This document shows positions 26,201-35,566 of a stretch of 64,000 bases of DNA, piece after piece. The notes under the pieces are model-generated. The model saw only the letters and a program-made list of their open reading frames with translations, had not been told where the DNA came from and searched no databases. Where the stretch lies: positions 682,001 to 746,000 of the forward strand of contig NZ_UAUL01000001.1 in NCBI RefSeq assembly GCF_900456775.1, written 5' to 3'. Position numbers and translations under genes: made by a program. The stretch is from Sarcina ventriculi. Lineage in GTDB: Bacteria; Bacillota; Clostridia; Clostridiales; Clostridiaceae. Positions within the stretch are counted from its first letter, which is position 1; each line of letters begins with the position of its first letter.

Positions 26201-29200
26201 TTGTACATATTAAACGAACTCTCTAGCCTCGAAACCTCACTATATTCCTTAACAAGTTTTATTACATCTTCCTTCGACGAAGCTACACCAGTTATAAAAT
26301 AAACCTGCTTTTTAACATCTTTAAGTAAGCTAATATTTGTTCGTATACTTAATATAGGATCTAATACTGTTCCCAATGTGTTAGACAATGATTTATTACT
26401 TTCAAAAACACTAGGACAATCCAAATCTTTATTTCTTCCTATAAAATTTAATCTAGCAGTTTCATAACTTACATCGAATAAATCACTTCCTATTAATTTA
26501 TGAAATATATAAGAAACTTTACCATTTTTAGTCCTTGGTTTTCTTTTTCCAATTAAAACTTTATGTTCTTTATCATATTCTGTTTCTATAAAAAGATTTG
26601 AAAATCCAGGGTGAGCAGTATCTGCATCAAAAGTCGCTAAAACAACTTCCATATAACTTGTTATTTCTAAAGTTTTATCAATCTCTCCAATATTTTTTAA
26701 CGTTACTTTTCTTATATCTAAATCATCTTCTGGAGCTACTACAACCTCCATTGAAGTTTCAACATCTTTATATTTACTGTTAAATAAAGCCTTATCAACA
26801 GAAAAACTAACATCATAGTTTTCTTTATTTTTCCTACAAGGTTCATAAGTTGCACTCCAATAACTATTATCTTTTAAATCCCTTATATAAATAAAAAATC
26901 CACTATTATCTAAAGTGTTATCACCTTTCCATCTATATAAAAGTTCTTCATTTTTTTTAGAATAGCCACTTCCAGTCAAAGTTAACATAGTTGAAAATGT
27001 TCCATTTGAAAGCAATAAAACCTCTGGATTTTTTCTTAAAATATTTTTATATACTCTTGGTACTAGTTCCTTAATATTGATATTTTTTTTATCTTCAATT
27101 TGTTCTAAATTTCTTTCAAAAGTTATAAAACTAGGAATTTTCTCCTTTAAAATAACTTCAGTTGCTTTAATTGCAGGAATACTATGAAATATTTTTTGTA
27201 TGTGATTATCATTTAAAACATTGTCTAAAGCTAATAAAGACATTCCCAAGTGATGAACCATATAACATCTAACATTCCTGCCTTTTCTCTTTATATTCGT
27301 TATCCCATCTTTATTACTTTTAGAAATTATATTATCATCTAATATTTTATTTATTCTGTTTGGTGTAAAATCTATGGCTTCTATAAATCCATACTTACCT
27401 AGTGCACCATATTTTTCTAATAATCTTAAATTTTTAATTGATTCTATTGGTGCCATTGTAAGTGTCATTATACTTGAATAAGGTGATACTACAAGTTCAT
27501 TTTCTAAACCTCTTTTTAATCCAATTCCTGGGACACCAAAAGCTCTATATTGATAATTCTCTGATGCATCAAACTCATAAAAAGCTGACTCTGATATTCC
27601 CCAAGGCACCCTTTTCTTTTTACCAAATGCAATTTGAGCCTTTATAACAGATTTATAAGTCAAATCTAAAAGAGTTCCTGAATAATTTTTCATTATTAAA
27701 TTTGGCATAAAATATTCAAACATAGTTCCACTCCATGAAACTAAACTCTTTCCCCTAAATGCATTTGTCATAGCTCTTCCAAGCTTAAACCAATGACTAT
27801 AATCAACTTCATTTCTTGATATTGCCAAAAATGATGCTATTCTAGATTCTGAAGCTAAAAGATCATAATGAGATTCTCCTAATGAATTATTTTCCAAATT
27901 ATAACCTATTGAAAAAAGCTCTCTATCCTTATCATATAATATTTTAAAATTCATTTTATTGCATATTTCATCTATATTATTTATTAATTTCTTTACCCGA
28001 ACTTCTATATCTTTTATATCTATTGGATTTTCTAAACAGTTCAATTTAGAGGTAATCTCATTCTCTAATCTTTCTCTCCAATAAACATTTTCTTCTCCTT
28101 TAAAATACTCTCTTTTATTTTTAATATTTTGCAATTCTTCATTTAACACATTTATAAAGTCAGTTTCATTCAAAAGAACTTTATTTATGTTTAATTCTTC
28201 TCCCAAAATAGAATAAGTATCTTTAATAGCAAAGATTTGTTTTTTTGTGAATATAGTATTTTTTTTATAATCATTAAGTACCTCTTTTACAATTAAAAGA
28301 CAAGCCAATAAATTTCCACTATCAACTGTTGAGATATATCTAGGATATAGTGGTTTTCTTGTTTTTGTATCATACCAATTTAAAAAATGCCTATTATATG
28401 TTTCTAATAACAACATACTACTTATTATTTTTTCTATTCTAGATAACGCATCTTCAAAAACTATATATCCTAAATCTAATGCTACTACATTTGATATAAG
28501 CCCCATTCCAATATTAGTTGGTGACGTTCTATAAGCTATTCCTTTAAAAGGCAATTCTTGATAATTATCTGGAGCTAAATAATTGTTTTCTTCATTTATA
28601 AAATCATCATAATATGCCCAAATTCTTCTACTTAATTGTCTTAAATATTTTTTGTCATTCTCTTCTAAATCAACTTTATCACAAACTATTTTTTTACTAA
28701 TATTCCATGCTATAAGTGGAGCTAAAATCCAAAGAATTGATAGAGCATAAGTTATTAAAAATATTGCTAATCCTCCTTTAAAAGCAATAATCATAAAAAT
28801 TATTCCACATACAGTTGAAAACCACATCTTTGAATAATAATAATTTAATGTACCTTTTACAGCTTTATCTGCTTCATCAGATGTTTCCCATTCTAACATA
28901 TGCTTTTTAGATATAAAGACTCTATATAAAGTTTTTATTATTGCACAAACCATAGTATATGCTTGATACGGAATAAAACTTATAATTAAAAGCACTTGCT
29001 TAAAACTTTTAATTGTTCCTATTAACTTATTTTTAGGAGTTACAACAAAGTCAGTTATATTAAATAGTAAAGGAATCATAACTGCTAAGAATAGTATAAA
29101 AATTAATTCAATTTTAAAATCTAAAAAATATAAAATAACCCCATATCCAAACAAAATCCACGGTGCAATTATGCTTCTTCTTAAATTATCAAATATTTTC

Positions 29201-31401
29201 CATTTTGATAGATGAGAAATATCCATATTAAAAAGCCAAGGTATAAGCTGCCAATCTCCTCTTACCCATCTTTTTAATCTTTTTATACTACCTATATACG
29301 TTGTAGGATAATCATCTATAAATTCACTATTAGTTACAAGAGCACATTTAGCATAACATCCCTCTAACAAATCATGACTTAAAACCTTATTATTAGGTAT
29401 ATTTTTCTCTACAACCTCATAAAAAACATCAATATCTATAATACCTTTTCCTGTAAATATTCCTTCCGCAAAAAGGTCTTCGTAGGTATCAGAATAAGCT
29501 ATGGAATACCCATCAACTCCTCCTTCTCCACCAAAAATCTTTGCAAATTTACTAGCATTAGCACTTTCTAGAGATATTGACACTTTAGGCTGCATAATTC
29601 CATATCCTCTCTCAACCCTACCATTTTTAATAATAGCTTTATTTAACGGATGAACCATTGCACCTATTAATTTTTTTATATTATTTCTAGGAACAAAAGT
29701 ATCTGTATCTAAGGTTATTATATATCTTGCATCTCTTAAGTTTTCAATTGAAGTGCTTATAAGATTGAATGTATGATTTTTATCTTTCTTTAAAAGATTA
29801 ATAAACTCTACTATTTTTCCTCTCTTTCTTTCTCTTCCCATAAATATATTTTCTTTAGGGTTGTAAGTTCTTTTTCTATTTAAAAAGAAAAACTTACATT
29901 CTTCTTCAAAATTATATTTCTTATTCAAATTCTCTATATTTTTTAGAGCAAAAATGTTTAATATGCTATCCTCATCTCTATTTTCCGTAACAGAATCCTT
30001 AAAATCTGCAAGTATAGCAAAATAAACATTACTAAGTTTATTAGCTAAATATATAATCTCTAATTTTTCTACTAAATTTAAAATATCATTTTTAGAAGAT
30101 ATAATAGTAGGGATTATAACTATAGTTTTATTATTATTTTCTAAATCATTTATATACATCTTAGGCACATGTCTTATATCCACATGTTTACACACATATC
30201 TATTTATTATTGATACTATTATTTCACTGCAAGGCACTAAAAGAATTATTGCTGCCACTAAATATTTATATATCTCAAAAGGTTCTCCTAAAAGATAAAT
30301 TATAAATAAAACTATAAAATCTATTAAAAGTGTTCCAAAAATATTTATACTTAAAAATTTTGAATATGAATAAATATTTTTAAGATTAAGTTTTAATTCC
30401 TCTCCCAATTCTTCAATACCATTATCTACTAAATAATACCCAACATGCTTTTTATATTCACAATTAATAACATTATTTCTCCTTGATAAATCAATTGCTT
30501 TTGTTGCAATATCAATTTCATTTATCCCACATTTCTTAGATATTTTCTCTATTTTATGACGGTAATAATCTTTAGATTTAAAATCCATTTTTTCATATGC
30601 CAAAGCTGGGTCTTGCATAAGTATTTTCTCAACCATTGAAGTATTTTGAAAAAAATTTCTCCAATTTATACTGTCTATTTGTCGAAATGATATTATAGAT
30701 GCTCCAATTTCCTCTTCTAATGATGCCTCTAAAAAATTAATATTTTCTCCGTTTTCTTTATGTTTAAATTCTTCTCTTATTATTTCATTTATTTCATTAT
30801 TTTGAGTTAAATTATATTTTATAGCATTATTTAATGACTGCAAAAATATAAATGATTTATTTTTTATTTGTTCTTTTAAATCATTTAATTTGTTATAATT
30901 TTCATCTAATAATTCTAAAGTACGAGCTAAATCTTCCCCTTCTTTTTTATCTTTTTGCATATCTTTTAAACTATCAGTAAACTTTGATAAATTTATTATT
31001 AAGCTTGCTCTAAGCATTAAAGGAAATGCCCATAGTTCACCCATTGTTAACATTTCATTCTCATTTTTTATAAAATTTATACAATCTATTTCTGTAATTT
31101 TTCCTCTATGACTTTTAACTATTTTCATAGCTAAATTAAATATTCTAGGAGAAACTTTTTTATCAATATCTTCTAAAATCAAATTATTAAAATATTGAAT
31201 AGGCATATTGAGTTTAACAACTTTATACTCTTTTTCAATAAGATAAATATTATCAAGAAGCCATTGCCCACCCCCTATAATTTCTTCTTTTTCATTAGAT
31301 AATTTTTTTATGTAGCTATGAGTATCTTTTATTTTAATTAAACTATCTTTTAATTCTTTTAAAATATTTTTTCTACTAGACACTAAATTACTTTTACTCA
31401 C
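23209..31401 (-). CDS. Cyclic beta-1,2-glucan synthase-like protein (GT84 / glycoamylase-like / GH94)
   Basis: A giant 2730-residue membrane enzyme with the NdvB/ChvB architecture. An N-terminal cytosolic part is followed by membrane segments near 350-400. A glycosyltransferase core comes next, with DTDTFVP (about 564-570) and the RLKRWVRGDWQL acceptor motif (about 712-723), then more membrane segments to about 900. A glycoamylase-like domain spans about 930-1400 (SPTNIGMGL, FGVPGIGLKRG, HHLGMSLLAL). The C-terminal half resembles GH94 phosphorylase (RDQLQDSM near 2280, GSGDWNDGM near 2412 with the catalytic Asp, GGRGGWSWYTGTAGW near 2630). Such proteins make cyclic or linear beta-1,2-glucans from UDP-glucose. 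No exporter or modifying gene lies beside it. A long single frame of 8.2 kb, intact. Confidence 0.88.
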   Translation of the reverse strand: MSKSNLVSSRKNILKELKDSLIKIKDTHSYIKKLSNEKEEIIGGGQWLLDNIYLIEKEYKVVKLNMPIQYFNNLILEDIDKKVSPRIFNLAMKIVKSHRGKITEIDCINFIKNENEMLTMGELWAFPLMLRASLIINLSKFTDSLKDMQKDKKEGEDLARTLELLDENYNKLNDLKEQIKNKSFIFLQSLNNAIKYNLTQNNEINEIIREEFKHKENGENINFLEASLEEEIGASIISFRQIDSINWRNFFQNTSMVEKILMQDPALAYEKMDFKSKDYYRHKIEKISKKCGINEIDIATKAIDLSRRNNVINCEYKKHVGYYLVDNGIEELGEELKLNLKNIYSYSKFLSINIFGTLLIDFIVLFIIYLLGEPFEIYKYLVAAIILLVPCSEIIVSIINRYVCKHVDIRHVPKMYINDLENNNKTIVIIPTIISSKNDILNLVEKLEIIYLANKLSNVYFAILADFKDSVTENRDEDSILNIFALKNIENLNKKYNFEEECKFFFLNRKRTYNPKENIFMGRERKRGKIVEFINLLKKDKNHTFNLISTSIENLRDARYIITLDTDTFVPRNNIKKLIGAMVHPLNKAIIKNGRVERGYGIMQPKVSISLESANASKFAKIFGGEGGVDGYSIAYSDTYEDLFAEGIFTGKGIIDIDVFYEVVEKNIPNNKVLSHDLLEGCYAKCALVTNSEFIDDYPTTYIGSIKRLKRWVRGDWQLIPWLFNMDISHLSKWKIFDNLRRSIIAPWILFGYGVILYFLDFKIELIFILFLAVMIPLLFNITDFVVTPKNKLIGTIKSFKQVLLIISFIPYQAYTMVCAIIKTLYRVFISKKHMLEWETSDEADKAVKGTLNYYYSKMWFSTVCGIIFMIIAFKGGLAIFLITYALSILWILAPLIAWNISKKIVCDKVDLEENDKKYLRQLSRRIWAYYDDFINEENNYLAPDNYQELPFKGIAYRTSPTNIGMGLISNVVALDLGYIVFEDALSRIEKIISSMLLLETYNRHFLNWYDTKTRKPLYPRYISTVDSGNLLACLLIVKEVLNDYKKNTIFTKKQIFAIKDTYSILGEELNINKVLLNETDFINVLNEELQNIKNKREYFKGEENVYWRERLENEITSKLNCLENPIDIKDIEVRVKKLINNIDEICNKMNFKILYDKDRELFSIGYNLENNSLGESHYDLLASESRIASFLAISRNEVDYSHWFKLGRAMTNAFRGKSLVSWSGTMFEYFMPNLIMKNYSGTLLDLTYKSVIKAQIAFGKKKRVPWGISESAFYEFDASENYQYRAFGVPGIGLKRGLENELVVSPYSSIMTLTMAPIESIKNLRLLEKYGALGKYGFIEAIDFTPNRINKILDDNIISKSNKDGITNIKRKGRNVRCYMVHHLGMSLLALDNVLNDNHIQKIFHSIPAIKATEVILKEKIPSFITFERNLEQIEDKKNINIKELVPRVYKNILRKNPEVLLLSNGTFSTMLTLTGSGYSKKNEELLYRWKGDNTLDNSGFFIYIRDLKDNSYWSATYEPCRKNKENYDVSFSVDKALFNSKYKDVETSMEVVVAPEDDLDIRKVTLKNIGEIDKTLEITSYMEVVLATFDADTAHPGFSNLFIETEYDKEHKVLIGKRKPRTKNGKVSYIFHKLIGSDLFDVSYETARLNFIGRNKDLDCPSVFESNKSLSNTLGTVLDPILSIRTNISLLKDVKKQVYFITGVASSKEDVIKLVKEYSEVSRLESSFNMYNKSMQIELKSFNISSEQANIYEALASYMLFLNYNMKSYEKYIKSINKFQKDLWAYGISGDLKIAMVDIQNNDEMNLAIAMIKMQKYWRSKGLKTDLIIYNNEKISYDQPLQKEILNSINNLYLEDVINKQGGVFLYNKSTMSEDIHDFLLAIASFYINKERETILTQITSDDIVEDMKYDFPENINDLNENMTEEKIYDITSELDFFNGYGGFDKKDSSYVIYLDNNKNTPAPWINVIANNNFGFNVSESGSSHTWCENSRENKITPWSNDYIKDTLGEALYIRDDESGKYFSISPEPVRDNGEYLIRHGFGYSIFNHKALEIKSEMTLFCPKDEKVKIEKIVLENTSNRDREISVFFYAQLVLGVLNFNTKKYITTYKKDNYIFGENRYSEYFGKLKAYATILGGDSLNFTCDRSDFLGFDKGLKAPKALRQKNLKGVFGSVLDSCLVIQSKIKLNAGERKELVVLLGEEEVLEDIENKINKYSNMNNVDEALEDIKAYWKKFLGAIQVKTSNKSMDYLLNGWLLYQNYSCRYMARTAFYQSGGAYGFRDQLQDSMSIGLIKPNITKEQILKSASRQYIEGDVQHWWHPIINSGIRTRFSDDLLWLPYVTAEYINFTGDYTILNEVSPYLEDEPLKSGEDERYTIVNQSSKMGSIYEHCIKAIEKSLKFGIHNIPLMGSGDWNDGMSTVGNEGKGESVWLGWFIYDILSRFDDICTYMNDVERKEKYLKMKEFIREHLEKNAWDGSWYRRAYFDDGTPLGSKENIDCKIDSLAQSWSVISHAGDLERAKKAMSFVEKYLIDDNLNIIKLLSPPFEKSKKEEPGYIKGYVAGVRENGGQYTHAATWVILAFAKLGMGEKALKYFNMINPINHTKNKDDCEKYKLEPYVMAADVYMREPHGGRGGWSWYTGTAGWMYKVGLEWLLGFKTYKNEGYKINPLALDSLGDFELEINNEKENYKIKVVKFDENKILINGEEIKGDLIPRNLGVANIEVYRKV

Positions 31402-31583
31402 TACTGTTCTCCTTTACAAAATTCTTCCTTAAAATAGTTTTTACCAAAAAACAAAAAATAATTACTAATATTCATTAATTTTTAAAAATTTAAACATATT
31501 TATGTACATTTTTTGAAATAATAAAATTTATTTAATGTAAACAACTCCATACCTTGACCTACTTAATTATTAATTTTATAATC

Positions 31584-31610
31584 AACTTAAATCCAATTTG
31601 GATTTAAGTT
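31584..31610. promoter_or_regulatory. Putative ROK operator ahead of the first chromate-transporter gene
   Basis: AACTTAAATCC (31584-31594), spacer AATTT, GGATTTAAGTT (31600-31610): a perfect 11-bp inverted repeat. A related copy precedes the ROK gene, so the ROK protein is the likely binder. Confidence 0.7.
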
Positions 31611-31653
31611 TGTTTAAATAAATAAAAAATAATTTAGAAAGGGTGACTATATA

Positions 31654-32196
31654 TTGAAAAAATTATTTCATCTATTTTGGGTATATTTAAAGATATCTTC
31701 CACAACTCATGGAGGTGGCTATGCCATGATTGGAATAACAGAAAGGGAATTAGTTGAAAATGAAAAATTAATTTCTGATGATGAATTCATGGAAATTATA
31801 AGTATGTGCCAAGCATTTCCTGGACCTATTGCAATTACATCTACTGCCTTTGTAGGATATAAATTATATGGTCTAACAGGTGCCATTGCAGCTCTTTTGG
31901 GTATTTTATTGCCATCTGCCATAGTAATTTTTATAATATCATCTTTACTTGTCGAATATCATACAAACCCCTATGTAGAAGCTGCCATAAGTGGTATAGA
32001 TGCCGTTGTACCAATGCTTATACTACTTGCTATTGTAAAATTTGGTGCAAAGTTTAAAAAAAATGCTCATAATATAATACTTGCTATTATAGCTATCATA
32101 GCTTTAGAATTTTTCAATCTAAATCCGGCTATATCAATTGTTATCTATGCAGTTTATGGTTTAATTGTTTTTAAATTTTTATATAAAGAAAAATAA
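31654..32196 (+). CDS. Chromate transporter family protein (half-size), copy 1
   Basis: A 180-residue single-domain CHR-family membrane protein. Conserved family blocks are THGGGYAMIGITERELVE (about residues 19-36) and CQAFPGPIAITSTAFVGYKL (about 50-69), followed by four to five hydrophobic segments. Half-size CHR proteins usually work as unlike pairs; this copy resembles the one at 33673 and lacks an adjacent partner of the other type. The TTG start has GGGTGA upstream. It sits 44 bases after a perfect operator palindrome. The family name comes from chromate resistance, but the natural substrate may be another anion. Confidence 0.85.
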   Translation: MKKLFHLFWVYLKISSTTHGGGYAMIGITERELVENEKLISDDEFMEIISMCQAFPGPIAITSTAFVGYKLYGLTGAIAALLGILLPSAIVIFIISSLLVEYHTNPYVEAAISGIDAVVPMLILLAIVKFGAKFKKNAHNIILAIIAIIALEFFNLNPAISIVIYAVYGLIVFKFLYKEK

Positions 32197-32311
32197 ACCT
32201 TATTAAAGTTTTTTATAATTTACTTTAATAACCTTAATATTTTACATAGCTAATTTTAAAATATAAACATTTACAAAACTTGACTTAACAATTTGTTAAT
32301 AATATAATTTT

Positions 32312-32336
32312 CTTGAGTCCAAATTGGATTTAAGTT
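32312..32336. promoter_or_regulatory. Second putative ROK operator, ahead of the ROK gene
   Basis: CTTGAGTCC, spacer AAATT, GGATTTAAGTT (32326-32336). The right arm is identical to the site at 31600-31610 and the left arm is degenerate. The position suggests autoregulation. Confidence 0.65.
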
Positions 32337-32362
32337 TTTAATGTTTTAAGGAGATGCATATT

Positions 32363-33589
32363 TTGTTTAGCTTAGATAACTTAAACCAAAAAGAAAAGCA
32401 AATTTATAAAGCAATAATCACATCTAATAACAAATTAAAGAAAGATATAATGACTGAACTTAATTTGCCTAAAACCACAGCAAATAGATTATTGCAATCT
32501 TTAATAAATAAAAATCTTATAAAAGAAATTGGTACTGATAAATCAACAGGTGGCAGACCACCTATTATTTATGGTAGTAAAGAAGATAGTTTTTATATAA
32601 TAGGCATGGATTTAGCTAGAAGTTATTCAGAAGTAATTATACTAAATAGTTCTCTAAAAATAATTTTTAATCATAAAATTACAATGACAGAAACTTCAAC
32701 TCCTGAATCTGTAATTAATTATCTATCATCTAAGATTAAAGAGGCTTTAAATCAATTATATATCAATGAAGATAAAATACTAGGAATGGGTATTGGAACT
32801 GTTGGACCTGTAAATATTAAAACTGGTATTTTAGGAAATGTGACTAATTTTAAAAACAATTCTTGGAGTGGAGCTGACATAAAATCATTAGTATCTAAAC
32901 ACTTTTCATTTCCTCTATTTATAGGAAATGGAGCTAACATGGCAGCATTAGGAGAATTTCACTTTAACTATAATCCATTAGTTCAAAAAGTTGCTTATGT
33001 AAACTTAGGGCTTGGAATTAGATATGGCTTAGTAGTTAATGGAAAAATAATAAAAAATCCTAATAGCAAAGAAGATGCCTTCGGTCATATGACAATTAAA
33101 TATGACGGTGATTCTTGTCCTTGTGGAAACAATGGTTGTCTTGAACTTTACGCAACTATTGGCGGTATAGAAAAAATATATAAAAAATATTCAAACAAAG
33201 ATATTTCTTTAGATTTAATAGTTCAAAATATAAAAGATGAATTTAAGTATACAGAAGCTGACTTAAGTAATACTAAATTTATTGAACACATGATTAACTA
33301 TTCAGAAAAAACAAATAATTTTTCTTTTAAGGCATTAAATGAAGGAATTAGAATATTATCCTTAGGACTAAATAATTTTTCTAATCTAATAAATGCAGAT
33401 AGGATAGTTATAAATGGTCCCTTAATTCAATTAGATTATATAATTTACAATTTGCTTTGTTATCATTTAAAAAATATACACAATAATGGCTCAGTAGATT
33501 CGATATACACCACTGAAGGATATTTTAAAGAAAATATAATTTCAACTGGTGCGGCTTTTACTATGCTACTTAACAAACTGCAATTATAA
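32363..33589 (+). CDS. ROK-family transcriptional regulator (NagC/XylR type)
   Basis: A 408-residue regulator. Its N-terminal winged helix (about residues 5-65; the helix-turn-helix is near NLPKTTANRLLQSLINKNLI) precedes a ROK sugar-kinase-like domain. This domain shows GMDLARSYSEV, the GMGIGTVGPVN region, the VNLGLGIRYGLVVNG block and the zinc-binding CPCGNNGCLE motif (about 253-262). The start TTG 32363 lies nine bases after AAGGAG; ATG 32354 directly abuts it and is less likely. It lies between chromate-transporter-family genes, an unusual setting for a regulator whose relatives bind sugars. Two matching palindromes point to control of copy 1 and itself. Confidence 0.88.
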   Translation: MFSLDNLNQKEKQIYKAIITSNNKLKKDIMTELNLPKTTANRLLQSLINKNLIKEIGTDKSTGGRPPIIYGSKEDSFYIIGMDLARSYSEVIILNSSLKIIFNHKITMTETSTPESVINYLSSKIKEALNQLYINEDKILGMGIGTVGPVNIKTGILGNVTNFKNNSWSGADIKSLVSKHFSFPLFIGNGANMAALGEFHFNYNPLVQKVAYVNLGLGIRYGLVVNGKIIKNPNSKEDAFGHMTIKYDGDSCPCGNNGCLELYATIGGIEKIYKKYSNKDISLDLIVQNIKDEFKYTEADLSNTKFIEHMINYSEKTNNFSFKALNEGIRILSLGLNNFSNLINADRIVINGPLIQLDYIIYNLLCYHLKNIHNNGSVDSIYTTEGYFKENIISTGAAFTMLLNKLQL

Positions 33590-33672
33590 TTCATTTCACT
33601 AACAAATTATTCTTATTCCTTAAAATAATTTAAAACAAACTATTATAAATTTAAAAGAAAGAGTGATTACAT

Positions 33673-34227
33673 ATGAAAAAATATTTACACCTCTTTTGGA
33701 CATATTTAAAAATCTCTGCTACAACACACGGTGGAGGATATGCCATGGTTGGGATAATGGAAAGAGAACTTGTTGAAACACAAAAAATGATGTCCGGTGA
33801 AGATTATATGGAAACTGTAGGGATTTGCCAAACATTCCCTGGACCATTAGCTATAACATCTTCAGGTTTTATTGGTTATAGATTAGCAGGAATTGGCGGA
33901 GCTATTTCTTGCCTTCTAGGAGTTTTATTACCCTCTTTTGTTATAATTTTTATAATTTCTACTATATTACTAACATTTGACCAAAACCCATATGTTAAGG
34001 CTGCCATAACTGGTATAGATGGAGTAGTTCCTATGCTTATCTTACTAGCAGTTGTTAAATTTGCTGCAAAACTTAAAAAAAATGTGCATAACATTATAGT
34101 TGCAATTATTGCACTTATTGCTTTAGAAGTATTTGATGTGAATCCAGCAGTTGTAATAATAGCAGCAGCAATTTACGGTTTATTTGTATTTAGATTCTTA
34201 TTCAGAGATAAAGGAGGAGCTAAATAA
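33673..34227 (+). CDS. Chromate transporter family protein (half-size), copy 2
   Basis: A 184-residue CHR-family membrane protein, closely similar to copy 1 (THGGGYAMVGIMERELVE; CQTFPGPLAITSSGFIGYRL). It is the first half of a pair with the next gene: the stop overlaps that start by one base (TAATG), so they are probably coupled and form one heteromeric transporter. The ATG is preceded by GAAAGAGTG. No operator palindrome is visible just upstream. Confidence 0.88.
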   Translation: MKKYLHLFWTYLKISATTHGGGYAMVGIMERELVETQKMMSGEDYMETVGICQTFPGPLAITSSGFIGYRLAGIGGAISCLLGVLLPSFVIIFIISTILLTFDQNPYVKAAITGIDGVVPMLILLAVVKFAAKLKKNVHNIIVAIIALIALEVFDVNPAVVIIAAAIYGLFVFRFLFRDKGGAK

Positions 34228-34781
34228 TGATATTGATTCAATTATATGTAGTATTTTTAGCGGTTGGAACATTAGCTTTTGGTGGAGGATACGCAATGCT
34301 TCCATTTATAAAAAGTCTTTTGGTAAACAATATGCATTGGATAACAGCAGCTCAATTTACAAGCTATATAGGTATATGCCAAATAGCTCCTGGCCCTGTT
34401 TCAGTTAACCTTACATATTTTGTTGGATTTAAATTAACAGGAGTTCCAGGTGGAATATTGGCCATGATTGGACTATGTACTACACCATTTATTTTAGTAT
34501 CGATTGCCTTTAAAGCCTTCTCTAAATTTAAAGATTCTGTTGTTTGGAATGCTTGTTTAAAAGGAATGAAACCAGCGTTAATCGCATTACTTTTAAGCGC
34601 TTTGGTTATGGTTTGTAAAACAGCTTACATAGGAAAAACATTCAATGGAGAATGGCATGAAATTGTAATTACAGTGATTTCAGGTATTCTTCTATTCTCT
34701 AAAAAGGTTCATCCAATCTTTATAATTATTTTAGCGGCAGTCCTTGGAATAGTATTTCAATTTGTACCTTTATTCAATTAA
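34227..34781 (+). CDS. Chromate transporter family protein (half-size), partner type
   Basis: A 184-residue CHR-family membrane protein of the second type. It shows GTLAFGGGYAMLPFIKSLL (about residues 14-32) and CQIAPGPVSVNLTYFVGFKL (about 51-70), parallel to but distinct from the first-type halves. It is translationally coupled to copy 2, with AAGGAGGAGC as ribosome binding site inside the previous gene. It ends before a strong terminator. Confidence 0.88.
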   Translation: MILIQLYVVFLAVGTLAFGGGYAMLPFIKSLLVNNMHWITAAQFTSYIGICQIAPGPVSVNLTYFVGFKLTGVPGGILAMIGLCTTPFILVSIAFKAFSKFKDSVVWNACLKGMKPALIALLLSALVMVCKTAYIGKTFNGEWHEIVITVISGILLFSKKVHPIFIIILAAVLGIVFQFVPLFN

Positions 34782-34793
34782 AGTTGAAAATAC

Positions 34794-34850
34794 AAAAAGG
34801 TTTGTATTCTTTAAAACTACACATAGTTTTATTTAATACAAACCTTTTTT
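34794..34850 (+). terminator. Intrinsic terminator of the chromate-transporter cluster
   Basis: AAAAAGGTTTGTATT (34794-34808) pairs with its complement (34835-34849) around a nested AAAACTA-CACA-TAGTTTT hairpin, then TTTTTT. Confidence 0.85.
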
Positions 34851-34879
34851 ATTATTTCAAATATAAATTAAAATATTTT

Positions 34880-35566
34880 TTAATAATTTTCAACATTTAC
34901 ACATACAACGCCACTTAAATCTTTAATTTCATTTACTAGCTCCATGATTTTTACATTATTCTTACATCTAAACTTAGAACTTATATGATATATATTTATC
35001 TCATCTAAAGCCTCTTTTTCAATTTTATAACTTAAAATATAATTAGAATTTTTTCCAAGTATATCCATTATTTCATTTCTAGGCTTAGATTGAACCTTAA
35101 TATTCATCTCAACAACTTTATGAGAACTTAATTTAAATATTCTTTGAAAAAACTCAAGTCCTACCAAAACTGCAATTGTTCCTAAAATAGCTATCATATA
35201 AAGACCAGAACCTGATGCAAGACCTATTGCTGCTACAACCCATATACCGGCTGCTGTTGTTAAACCTCTTACTATTTTTCTTTCAATTATTATAGTTCCT
35301 GCTCCTAAAAAACCTATTCCGCTTACAACTTGTGCTGCAATTCTACTCGGGTCTAAAGAAATATTATTATACCTTAAAACATCTGCAAATCCATATTGAG
35401 ATACTATCATTATAAGAGCGCTACCAACTCCAACTAAAAAATGAGTTCTAAGCCCAGCCTCTTTTGAACGAAGCTCTCTTTCAAGACCAATAGCTCCCGC
35501 TAAAATTCCAGCTAGAACAATTCTAAGTACTATATCATGAATATTATAAGTAGGTACTGCATTCAT
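34880..35566 (-). CDS. MgtC/SapB-family membrane protein
   Basis: A 228-residue protein. The N-terminal membrane domain has the MgtC pattern GAIGLERELRSKEAGLRTHFLVGVGSA (split around residues 20-46), QVVSGIGFLGAGTIIIE (about 83-99) and GLTTAAGIWVVAAIGLASG (about 105-123). The C-terminal domain is soluble and ACT-like (about 150-228). MgtC proteins help growth at low magnesium, but most free-living members have no assigned reaction. It is monocistronic, with GGGGGAAG before the ATG. Confidence 0.88.
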   Translation of the reverse strand: MNAVPTYNIHDIVLRIVLAGILAGAIGLERELRSKEAGLRTHFLVGVGSALIMIVSQYGFADVLRYNNISLDPSRIAAQVVSGIGFLGAGTIIIERKIVRGLTTAAGIWVVAAIGLASGSGLYMIAILGTIAVLVGLEFFQRIFKLSSHKVVEMNIKVQSKPRNEIMDILGKNSNYILSYKIEKEALDEINIYHISSKFRCKNNVKIMELVNEIKDLSGVVCVNVENY

